Shown here piece after piece: positions 1 through 7,556 of a stretch of DNA of 64,000 nt. Every line of letters begins with the position of its first letter. Position 1 is the stretch's first letter. Source of the DNA: Candidatus Obscuribacterales bacterium (lineage in GTDB: Bacteria > Cyanobacteriota > Vampirovibrionia > Obscuribacterales > Obscuribacteraceae); NCBI GenBank assembly GCA_021732085.1, contig JAKFVQ010000022.1, positions 62,001-126,000 on the forward strand. The letters are read 5' to 3'. A model generated the notes under the pieces. That model did no database searches and had not been told where the DNA came from. It saw only the letters and a list, made by a program, of their open reading frames with translations. The translations under genes and the position numbers were made by a program.

Positions 1-209
1 GCGCTCTTTTGCAACTGCCAGTTGACTCCGTACAAATCCATCACGATTGTACGAAAATGCGTCTCACGTGCTCGTTGATTTTCACCTGCCGCGAACAGGC
101 CTAAAAGGGTCGATAGAAATATGAGTTCGAACAGGATGGGCAGGGCAACTAATATCAAACCCTTTTGCTTTATACTTAGATCATTGATAAATCGCCTAAG
201 CGCGTGCAT
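1..209 (-). CDS. Sensor histidine kinase, N-terminal fragment (runs off window)
   Basis: The reverse strand from the ATG at 209 is open to the window edge, giving 69 codons. It reads MHALRRFINDLSIKQKGLIL, then a hydrophobic segment (about residues 17-41), then a polar stretch with GENQRARETHFRTIVMDLYG. A short basic cytoplasmic tail, a transmembrane helix and an amphipathic extracytoplasmic start are typical of membrane sensor kinases with a CHASE3-like sensor. The kinase core lies outside the window, so the family call is inferred from this N-terminus and from the divergent response regulator 17 bp away. A purine-rich GGGGAT precedes the start. It could instead be a chemoreceptor-like protein. 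Confidence 0.6.
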   Translation of the reverse strand, partial: MHALRRFINDLSIKQKGLILVALPILFELIFLSTLLGLFAAGENQRARETHFRTIVMDLYGVNWQLQKS

Positions 210-226
210 ACATCCCCGGTTTCCTA

Positions 227-934
227 ATGGCTAAGATATTAATTGTAGAAGATGATGAAGATCTTGGGTCAGATCTTGCGTTGTGGTTGACAAGTGAAAA
301 TCATGCGGTTGACCGTATTACGAATGGGTCAGCCGCCGTCCATCCTATTCTCAGTGGATTGTACCAAGTTGTCATTCTCGATTGGGAGTTGCCGGGAATG
401 AATGGGCCAGAGATCCTTAAACGGTGCAAAGATGCAGGGTGTACTGTGCCGGTGATTATGTTGACTGGGCGCGACGCCCTGTCTGATAAGTTGAATGGAC
501 TGGACAGTGGTGCCTTTGATTATTTGACGAAGCCGTTCGTTGCTTCAGAACTTAGCGCACGTATTCGAGCAGTGCTAAGGCGAACGGAGGCGCAGTCCTC
601 AGCTGAATCCTGGGCAGGGAATCACGTTGTCGGTAACATCCAACTTGACCCCTTGTCGTTTCAAGCTACATGCGCAGGGCAGGCTTTGCTTCTCACACCA
701 CTAGAGTACAAATGTCTCTTACTCTTAATCGAAAATCACAACCAGCGTATAACGACGGGCGAGAGCCTAATCGAGGAAGTTTGGCGCGATAACTGGAGTC
801 ACGCAGAACGCGGCAACCTCGATGCAGTGCGTACTTGTATCTCTCAGCTGCGGAAGAAGATTGCAATTGCCGGCGCTGATGTCGAAATAACTGCTGTCAA
901 GTCCGGTGGGTACAAGCTCACCGAAATACCTTAA
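227..934 (+). CDS. OmpR/PhoB-family response regulator
   Basis: A 235-residue two-domain transcriptional regulator. The receiver domain (residues 3-117) has the acidic pocket D9/D10, the phospho-acceptor D52 in ILDWELPGMNG, T80 and the conserved K102 in TKPF. A winged-helix DNA-binding domain follows (about 130-232), with LTPLEYKCLLLL and ending GGYKL. Length and layout are standard for the family. The gene diverges from a probable sensor kinase, its likely partner. Its TAA stop overlaps the next gene's ATG by one base, so the two are probably translated together. No good Shine-Dalgarno is seen before the ATG. Target genes are unknown. Confidence 0.93.
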   Translation: MAKILIVEDDEDLGSDLALWLTSENHAVDRITNGSAAVHPILSGLYQVVILDWELPGMNGPEILKRCKDAGCTVPVIMLTGRDALSDKLNGLDSGAFDYLTKPFVASELSARIRAVLRRTEAQSSAESWAGNHVVGNIQLDPLSFQATCAGQALLLTPLEYKCLLLLIENHNQRITTGESLIEEVWRDNWSHAERGNLDAVRTCISQLRKKIAIAGADVEITAVKSGGYKLTEIP

Positions 935-2883
935 TGCGCAGCCTGGATTTGCGGGCGAGCCTTATCCTCGCTAGCGTCTTCATTCTTTTATTTTTCGGCA
1001 CACTTGTCTATATTCTTTTTCAATCTCAAGAACGAGCTCAGATGAGGCGCCATGCCGATGAGCTTCGGAGTAGCGCTCGGCTGTTGGCAGATCGGCGTAA
1101 CTTTCAGGAAGCAGAAAAACTGATTCGCCAAGCGATAGCCGCTTCCGGCACGGGCACTTTGACCTCTGGTGTATTGTTTGAGGATCTTGGGACAATCTAT
1201 CTTGCCAAGAAAGACGAACTGAATGCAGCTGCATGTTTTGAGAAGGCTGAGCTACTTTATCGTTCTCTTGAGAGTTCAACTCTTCGAAGAGCTGCTGCTG
1301 AAGCTGCGATCAGATGTAATCTTCAGAGGCTCGTAATCGCTAAAGAGCTAGGTCCTTTGATGCCCTCGGTAAGAAAGAGTGTGAGAGATCTGGTTCAGCT
1401 TTCACAAACAAAACCGACGTCGTCGCCAGCACAGTTGTCTTTCTTTGCAGGTCAATACAGGCAAGTGCTTAGATCCAAAGTTTTTAACTCTAGCAATTCA
1501 GATCTTTACGGTCAGGCACGACTTCGATCTGATCTTCAAGATCTCGATCATATACAAATAGTCAGTTCTTTCGCAGTAGATGAGTTGATCCGCGGGCTCT
1601 CAGATATTCAAGCCGGTACGATTGGCAAATCTAGTACCACCATTCGTCAAGGTGCCGATGAGCTGTACGAACTAGCACAGCGCAACAGAAGTAACGCGGC
1701 CGAGGCTGCAACAACATTTGCTGCAATTCTTGAGGGTTGCCGGGGCTACGATGCTCTTGGTCTTCACAAAGAGTGCTTCCAAATGGCACAGATTGGTTTG
1801 GAAGTTTTTCCTCGCCTTAGATTCAAGAACGAATTGGAAAAGTTGGCTAATGAACAGCTGCTCTGTACTTGGCTGCTTGAAGGTCCGGATACATCTGACG
1901 CGTTTTCGTTTTTGTCGAAGATATGGGCAGAGCAGAAATCGCGATGTGAAAGACAGCAAGGTCTCGCATTGGAGTTAACCAAGCTAATTGAGTTAACCAA
2001 CGCTGCACTCTCGAAAAATACGAAAGCTTCACTTCCACAAGAATTCAGTTACAACGCAATACCTGTTTGCTTAGAATGCGCAAGATTGAAGCTAGGCGGT
2101 TGGCAATCAATTTTTATACGTTGTCTGTCTCAGTGTAATTCAACAGAACTTAGAGTGAACTCTCTGACTGAGCTTATCAAGGGTGCTGGCAAAGCCGAGA
2201 GGTTTGAGTGGTCCCAAAGACTGTTCGACGAAATAGTTGCGCTTAAGCCCACTTCTGTGATTGATGAGAAGGCTTTTGAGAATGCATTAACTACGGCGAC
2301 TATGAATTTGGATCCGACAATGCCAAGCTATCCCACGAAGTTGCGACGGCTGCAGCGAGCAACTGAGGAACTACATTTTGATACGTCATGGATCAAGAAA
2401 TTTCGGGCTGAGTTCTTTCAATCTATTGGGACGTCTAAACAGCCCTCGCCAGATCGGCAGTTTCTTGCAAGAGCATACTGTGAAGAGGCCCTCAATGAAA
2501 GTGAACGGAGTAATCTCAATTGGTCAAAGTGGAAAAATTTTCGCGACAAGATTTTTGTACTTGCCGGAACTTCACAGGATCTAGAGCCCTGGCGCGCTCA
2601 TGTATATCTGAGGCTGTTTAACGCAGGTTGGAGATATTACGATTTGGCTCGTGCTTCGGAGATAGATGAGGCGGGGCTACGTGCCTTGCATTCTGGGCAG
2701 CACGATGTCGCAAATACCACCACGCAAGCCGCTATTTTAATCAACTATGGGCAATACATTAGTCACTATCGCTCACAACCCACATTGGCTAAGAATTACT
2801 ATCAGGAAGCGCTGGACATTCTGAGAAAATTGCACAAGGAATCAGATCCACTCTATGCTGAGGCGCAACGAGGGCTGAGGTGA
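934..2883 (+). CDS. Membrane-anchored TPR protein coupled to response regulator
   Basis: A 649-residue protein with one transmembrane helix (about residues 8-29) behind a basic N-terminus, followed by a helix-rich soluble part. TPR-like units are visible near residues 45-110 (LADRRNFQEAEKLIRQAI; AACFEKAELLYRSLE) and at the extreme C-terminus (AKNYYQEALDILRKL). The middle is divergent helical sequence that I do not recognise. The start overlaps the regulator stop (TAATG), indicating an operon and possible function in the same signalling pathway, perhaps as a scaffold. No catalytic motif is seen. Confidence 0.8.
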   Translation: MRSLDLRASLILASVFILLFFGTLVYILFQSQERAQMRRHADELRSSARLLADRRNFQEAEKLIRQAIAASGTGTLTSGVLFEDLGTIYLAKKDELNAAACFEKAELLYRSLESSTLRRAAAEAAIRCNLQRLVIAKELGPLMPSVRKSVRDLVQLSQTKPTSSPAQLSFFAGQYRQVLRSKVFNSSNSDLYGQARLRSDLQDLDHIQIVSSFAVDELIRGLSDIQAGTIGKSSTTIRQGADELYELAQRNRSNAAEAATTFAAILEGCRGYDALGLHKECFQMAQIGLEVFPRLRFKNELEKLANEQLLCTWLLEGPDTSDAFSFLSKIWAEQKSRCERQQGLALELTKLIELTNAALSKNTKASLPQEFSYNAIPVCLECARLKLGGWQSIFIRCLSQCNSTELRVNSLTELIKGAGKAERFEWSQRLFDEIVALKPTSVIDEKAFENALTTATMNLDPTMPSYPTKLRRLQRATEELHFDTSWIKKFRAEFFQSIGTSKQPSPDRQFLARAYCEEALNESERSNLNWSKWKNFRDKIFVLAGTSQDLEPWRAHVYLRLFNAGWRYYDLARASEIDEAGLRALHSGQHDVANTTTQAAILINYGQYISHYRSQPTLAKNYYQEALDILRKLHKESDPLYAEAQRGLR

Positions 2884-2938
2884 CCTATGTCTTTCTCGTT
2901 CTGCCAGCATTCACTGATTATTTGTCATATATTGCTCT

Positions 2939-3739
2939 TTATCGCTCCGCAACATCAACGTAAGATTTAGCACCGAATACTGGTGATTTGACTGCTTGCT
3001 GAAACCATCTTCCGCCAGGGAATCCGCTGCCAATCTCTTCAGTTGTGCTAAGTGGTAGCCCGCGAAATCCCCGCGGATTGGCAAGTCTATTTGAGGGCAT
3101 AGGCAAATTGCCGCCTGAGCTTGGCACTGCAACAATAGGAGCATCAGGACCGGCAGAAGGATTTAAGTTTCGCGTGAAACCATAGACAGGTAGTGTAGCG
3201 CCGTCTGAAACAACGCGATTACCGTTTTTGCTGATCGGAGCGCCGATGTTAATGGTGGCATATGGCTGGATCAAAGCATGAGCTGAGGCACCAACGGCTG
3301 ACAGGGGCACGCCGACGGGGAATAGACCGCCACCAAAGGGAAGTTTGATAAACCCGATTGAAGCCGTAACTTTGTTTATGCTCCCCTCTTCCGTTTCTTC
3401 CTCTTCAAACGAGAATTGCACTTCACCAGGAATCCCGAGTATTTGTGCGACCCTTCTTCCTAGCACCTCGGCTCTCTTTCGTGCATGAGGAGCTATTTCA
3501 TCCTTATCAGGTCTTGGCACCCCTAGCCAAAGGACGTTATCATCCATCACTTGCACCGACGAATTGGCGACAGATTGGAGCTTCTGCCCATATACGGCCA
3601 GTGTAAAGGCGTTCAATCCAAACGCTACCATCAGTACAAATGCCATCCCAAGGATAACTGTTCCAACTGCGGTTTCAACTAGTGCTTGCCCGCGCACCCT
3701 TGAGTCCAGTCTATAGCCTTTTCTTTCAGCGATTTTCAT
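2939..3739 (-). CDS. TadE-like pseudopilin / surface protein
   Basis: A 266-residue protein. The ATG at 3739 is chosen because a GGAGG sits six bases upstream; the longer open frame to 3817 has no such signal. Residues 17-22 (GQALVE) lead into one hydrophobic helix (about 20-46), the arrangement of TadE/TadG-type pilus assembly proteins and other 'QALVE' pseudopilins processed by a prepilin peptidase. The rest is an extracellular domain with an acidic patch (FEEEETEEG) and a Gly/Pro-rich C-terminus. No other tad genes are nearby, so the partner system must lie elsewhere. TadE-like membership is inferred from the motif and helix only. Confidence 0.7.
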   Translation of the reverse strand: MKIAERKGYRLDSRVRGQALVETAVGTVILGMAFVLMVAFGLNAFTLAVYGQKLQSVANSSVQVMDDNVLWLGVPRPDKDEIAPHARKRAEVLGRRVAQILGIPGEVQFSFEEEETEEGSINKVTASIGFIKLPFGGGLFPVGVPLSAVGASAHALIQPYATINIGAPISKNGNRVVSDGATLPVYGFTRNLNPSAGPDAPIVAVPSSGGNLPMPSNRLANPRGFRGLPLSTTEEIGSGFPGGRWFQQAVKSPVFGAKSYVDVAER

Positions 3740-3915
3740 TGAAGACCTCCAGCGCCACAGAATTTGTTCAAAGCCCACGAAAACATAATAGAGCTGGGGG
3801 CTCAGTCTTTTGTGCAAGCGCCTAAGGATTTTGTGACATGAGGAAAGTTTTGCCTGGTACTATCTCATTCGGGGTCTGCTGCGATTATCGCTGTCTTTTT
3901 TGAGCTTAAGTGCTC

Positions 3916-3963
3916 GCCTTGCCAAACATTTATCTGCTGCGCAGGTATATTGTTTGGCAAGGC
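3916..3963. repeat. 13-bp perfect inverted repeat downstream of secreted-protein gene
   Basis: The arm GCCTTGCCAAACA (3916-3928) is matched perfectly by TGTTTGGCAAGGC (3951-3963) around a 22-base loop that itself contains CTGC/GCAG. It lies 11 bases beyond the stop of the minus-strand gene ending at 3974, the position expected for a terminator or 3' RNA stabiliser. No U-run follows on either strand, so intrinsic termination is not certain. Confidence 0.6.
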
Positions 3964-3973
3964 TTGAGGGAAC

Positions 3974-4825
3974 TTACGAGGCACCAATCTGGCTTCGTGA
4001 ATCAAGTTGGATGGGCGCGTCCAAGTGTAATTTGATTGGTGTACCTGATGGAACGTTGACGTTCTTTCCTTTCCGCAGCAAAAGACTGTCAGCCAATCCG
4101 ACTCCGCCGCCAATTGCCGCTCCTGACCATGCTCCACGACCAGCTCCGCGAGCTGCTCCGCTGCTGTAGTTCGGCTGGTAACCCATTGGCATCATCATTC
4201 CGTGCCCATATGGTGCGTACACCGGGTTGTACGAAACGTTAGTTCGTCCCCGGCCAGCGATTGCACCGACAGCGGTGCCTAATGCTGCTCCGGCTCCTGC
4301 ACCAATAGCGGTGCGCAAGGCTGCTTGCCCTACTTTCGTACCCATGCCTTCCCCCGCGAAGGAATTACTATCCGTACCAGTCTGATGATACTTGCCCAAA
4401 TCGCCATTGATTGTTGCTGCGATTGGAACAGACAAGCCATTAGGTGTTCTCAGACGATTGAACTTTACAGTTAACCGGCCGGCTCGACCTAGAAAGCCTC
4501 CAGATTTTGCAGTTTCAACATGTCCTTCAAGCGTGGTGCCTGCAGGCAAGGAGGAACCATTTGCTAGCTGGACTGGTTGGTTCATGACAGCTGATACAAG
4601 GTCACCAGGCCTTGCTGCTTCAGTAGAAATAGCGGTCTGCAATTGAGCATCCAACATCATTCCCGCCGGTACGTAGGCTGAGAAAGATGAAACCTGGTTC
4701 GGATAGCCCGTTGATGTGCCGCCGTATGTGCTGCCGTAGGACTGCGCGAAGGCAGCAATCGGCATAAGGAAAATAGCTGCTGCACTGGCTGTTGAAGCCA
4801 AACAGGAAACTAGGTGCTTGTTCAT
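3974..4825 (-). CDS. Secreted glycine-zipper protein
   Basis: A 283-residue protein with a signal peptide (cleavage near AFA-QS, about residue 28) and AGAGGCAATC before the ATG. After a Ser/Tyr/Gly-rich linker comes a beta-rich domain (about 50-145; PAGTTLEGHVETAKSGGF), reminiscent of envelope proteins that set limits on exposed surfaces. A glycine-zipper segment (GAGAGAALGTAVGAIAG) follows, of the kind that inserts into or packs against membranes, and then a second short beta segment ending LHLDAPIQL. Likely envelope-associated; exact role unknown. Confidence 0.7.
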   Translation of the reverse strand: MNKHLVSCLASTASAAAIFLMPIAAFAQSYGSTYGGTSTGYPNQVSSFSAYVPAGMMLDAQLQTAISTEAARPGDLVSAVMNQPVQLANGSSLPAGTTLEGHVETAKSGGFLGRAGRLTVKFNRLRTPNGLSVPIAATINGDLGKYHQTGTDSNSFAGEGMGTKVGQAALRTAIGAGAGAALGTAVGAIAGRGRTNVSYNPVYAPYGHGMMMPMGYQPNYSSGAARGAGRGAWSGAAIGGGVGLADSLLLRKGKNVNVPSGTPIKLHLDAPIQLDSRSQIGAS

Positions 4826-4955
4826 GATTGCCTCTTGAAAATAGGGGAAGGGAATTCCTTTTGTTTCCCATAGCCCAAACCGACGACGGCGGTTTAAATG
4901 TGTTCCGGAGGATGAATTATTGGATTTTAAGAAGGTTCATTGAAGTGTTCTGTAT

Positions 4956-6194
4956 TCAATTTACTGCAAATCTAAGCGGTAATTGCTGCAAGCCTCTAAA
5001 AAATGCACTTTCCCTGAATTCAGGCTTTTCGCAGTTCAGTGTGATCTCAGGTAACCTTACGAGCAGTCTCTCAAAAGCGATCTTGGCTTCGAAGCGGGCG
5101 AGCGGAGCCCCGAGACAAAAGTGTATTCCTTGCCCGAAGGCTATGTGCTTATTAGGTTGGCGTTCGATGTTGAGAACATTTGGAAATTCAAAGCGTGATG
5201 GATCTCGATTGGCACCACCGATGATGACTACCACCCGATCACCTTTCTTTAACTCGTGTCCTTCAAAGTGCATGTCTGATAGAGCAAATCTCTCGGTGAG
5301 CTGTGCAGGGCTCTGATAGCGCAGAAACTCTTCGATTGCTAGCGGAATAAGTTCTGGTTGTGACCTGAGCTTACTCATCGAATCAGGGTTTTGTGTCAAG
5401 GCAAGCATGCCGTTGCCAATGAGATTGACGGTAGTATCGTGACCAGCAATTATTAGAAGAAGCATGTTGGACAATAATTCATCAAGGTTCAAGCAGTCAC
5501 CTTCTTCTTCGGCTTGAACAAATGCGCTTAGCAGATCGTTTGTCGGAGTCTTTTTTCTCTCTGCAATAAGAACCTTCAAGTAATCGAATAACTCGGTAGC
5601 TGCCTTTGCACTGGCTGGAACATTGTTAACATCGAGAATCGGCTCGAGTGCGAGGCTGATGCTATTTGTCCAATCGCGCATTTTATCGTGATCGCAGGCT
5701 GGTATTCCCAGAACTTCGCAAATGATTGTTATGGGCAGTGGAAATGCAAAGTCGGCGATCAGATCCATTTCACCAGAGGCTGCAACTCTGTCAATGAGTT
5801 CATCAACAATGTTTGTTATTCTGTCCGACATTTCTGTCACTTCGGCTCGAGTGAAGGCTTTATTCGCCAACTTACGAATTCTCGTGTGTTGAGGCGGGTC
5901 TTGCGCCACCATGAATTTTGTAAGACCAGTGAGCAAATCGCTGTAAGCGGGGTTGTTAATGTACTCACTTAACGGTTCGAGCTGTTCCGCCGGATATTCA
6001 ACAGAAAAACGTGGATCGTTCAATACGGTCACTGATGTATCGTAGCTGGTGGTCATCCAGCGTTTTTCGCCGGCACTGCTCCAGACGAGATTTCCTTTCT
6101 CTCTCAATCGATCGTAATAAGGGTAAGGATTTTCGATGAAATCCTTCGACAGTTTTACAAATGGATCTTCAGAAGAGATATCCACAACATTCAT
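4956..6194 (-). CDS. Cytochrome P450
   Basis: A 412-residue soluble class I bacterial P450, a haem-thiolate monooxygenase using external redox partners. Key elements are the I-helix AGHDTT (250-255), the K-helix ExxR (E289/R292) and the haem loop FGQGIHFCLGAPLARFE with the cysteine ligand C360. Full length, no membrane anchor, most like the CYP107/CYP109-type group in overall pattern. It starts 36 bp after the ureohydrolase gene on the same strand, so the two are probably cotranscribed. No ferredoxin or ferredoxin reductase gene is in the window. The substrate cannot be told from sequence. Confidence 0.95.
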   Translation of the reverse strand: MNVVDISSEDPFVKLSKDFIENPYPYYDRLREKGNLVWSSAGEKRWMTTSYDTSVTVLNDPRFSVEYPAEQLEPLSEYINNPAYSDLLTGLTKFMVAQDPPQHTRIRKLANKAFTRAEVTEMSDRITNIVDELIDRVAASGEMDLIADFAFPLPITIICEVLGIPACDHDKMRDWTNSISLALEPILDVNNVPASAKAATELFDYLKVLIAERKKTPTNDLLSAFVQAEEEGDCLNLDELLSNMLLLIIAGHDTTVNLIGNGMLALTQNPDSMSKLRSQPELIPLAIEEFLRYQSPAQLTERFALSDMHFEGHELKKGDRVVVIIGGANRDPSRFEFPNVLNIERQPNKHIAFGQGIHFCLGAPLARFEAKIAFERLLVRLPEITLNCEKPEFRESAFFRGLQQLPLRFAVN

Positions 6195-6230
6195 CTCAAA
6201 GTCTCATAAAAGAAATTGGGGCTAACCAAA

Positions 6231-7241
6231 TCAAGCTCTTGTGCTTGCTGCTACCGGCTGTCTTGCCTTTCGAAAGTCGGCGATATGCGAGACAAATTGC
6301 AGCATTAGTTCGCAACACACCAACGCTGTCGTCTGTGCAGGATTGTCGAGATGCGGACAATAACAAGCTATGTCCGCTCCAACAATATCCAAACCGCGTA
6401 GTTTGTTCAGTAATGAGAAAACTTCTCTGGTTGTCATTCCATCAACTTCCGGATCAGCAACGCCCGGTGCATAGGCAATGTCCAGTACGTCCAGATCGAA
6501 GCTGAGATAAGTCGGACCTGAACCGATGACGCGATGAACTTCAGAAGCCACCCAGTCGATGCCTTTATCGACTACGTCAGCCATTGTTGTGACGGTGAAT
6601 TTTGAATGAGAATAATCATCCTGCTCTAGAGTCGCTACCGAACCGTGGAAACCGATCTGGATGGTTCTTGATGGATCGATCAGTCCTTCTTCGGCACCTA
6701 TGAAAAACGCCGCTCCAGCATGGTACTTGGTTCCTGCTGTCGGACCCCAGCTATCGGCGTGGGCGTCGAAATGGATCATGCCGATCGGTCCCTTGTGGCG
6801 GGAATTTTTGCCGGCGATCGCACGAAGAATCGGCGTCGTTATGCTGTGATCGCCACCGACTGTAATCGGGATAATTCCTTTCTCGTGAACCTTTCGATAG
6901 AACTTCTCGGCATCATCTGTTGATATGTCAGGATTGAGTATGTGAGGAAGTGGTACGTCACCCAGGTCGCTAATCTTCAGTGTCTCAAATGGATCAATTT
7001 GAAGAAACCGGTGTGCCCGACGGTATCCGCAAGAACGATTTCGAACTGCACGTGGTCCATGATGCTGCATGCGTTCAATGGAGTTGCCACCACTGTATGG
7101 AAAGCCAATCAATCCGATGTCAGTCTCTGCCATATCCGGTCGATGCGTGGCGCGGAGAAATGTAGGGATGCCGCTCCAGTGTCTATACAGCGCGCTGTAT
7201 TCATTCATCTCATCTTCGGTTAATCCTTTGCTCACTTCCAT
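6231..7241 (-). CDS. Ureohydrolase (agmatinase/guanidinobutyrase family)
   Basis: A 336-residue arginase-fold enzyme that hydrolyses a guanidino group to urea at a dinuclear metal centre. All ligands are present: H132 in GGDHS, D159/H161/D163 in DAHAD, and D249/D251 in SFDLDVLD. The N-terminal GIPTFLR resembles the agmatinase/guanidinobutyrase branch more than arginase. A strong GGAGG lies five bases before the ATG. It is the first gene of a two-gene unit with the P450. Two direct 12-bp repeats lie 32 bp upstream. Substrate (agmatine, guanidinobutyrate, guanidine or another) is not decidable here. Confidence 0.92.
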   Translation of the reverse strand: MEVSKGLTEDEMNEYSALYRHWSGIPTFLRATHRPDMAETDIGLIGFPYSGGNSIERMQHHGPRAVRNRSCGYRRAHRFLQIDPFETLKISDLGDVPLPHILNPDISTDDAEKFYRKVHEKGIIPITVGGDHSITTPILRAIAGKNSRHKGPIGMIHFDAHADSWGPTAGTKYHAGAAFFIGAEEGLIDPSRTIQIGFHGSVATLEQDDYSHSKFTVTTMADVVDKGIDWVASEVHRVIGSGPTYLSFDLDVLDIAYAPGVADPEVDGMTTREVFSLLNKLRGLDIVGADIACYCPHLDNPAQTTALVCCELMLQFVSHIADFRKARQPVAASTRA

Positions 7242-7272
7242 GGATGCCTCCAGCAGCTTCTCTCAATAACGC

Positions 7273-7296
7273 GGCGTACATTATGGCGTACATTAT
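7273..7296. promoter_or_regulatory. Tandem 12-bp direct repeat upstream of ureohydrolase-P450 unit
   Basis: GGCGTACATTAT occurs twice head to tail (7273-7284 and 7285-7296), 32-55 bp upstream of the ureohydrolase ATG on the minus strand. Its position around the expected core promoter fits a tandem operator for a regulator. A chance duplication is possible. The rest of the 7242-7556 gap shows no gene I can support. Confidence 0.4.
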
Positions 7297-7556
7297 ATCC
7301 GTATGGCTAGTAAAGAAACTGGCAAATAACTAAGCTGGACCTTCGCCAAGTTCTTGAGGCGGTCCCATCCAAGAATCGCAACCATTCTGTGAATGCGAGT
7401 TTCCAATTAATGATGTTGAGAACAGGGTCTTTGACAAACTTCTTTCGCGAAGAGGTCGTCGTATTTCTCCCAATTACATCGTTTCGTTTAATCTCTAAAC
7501 TTAATTCAGAGTTGTGAGTTGAGCAGGCCTTTCGAGTATTAACTCTGGTGCCTGTC

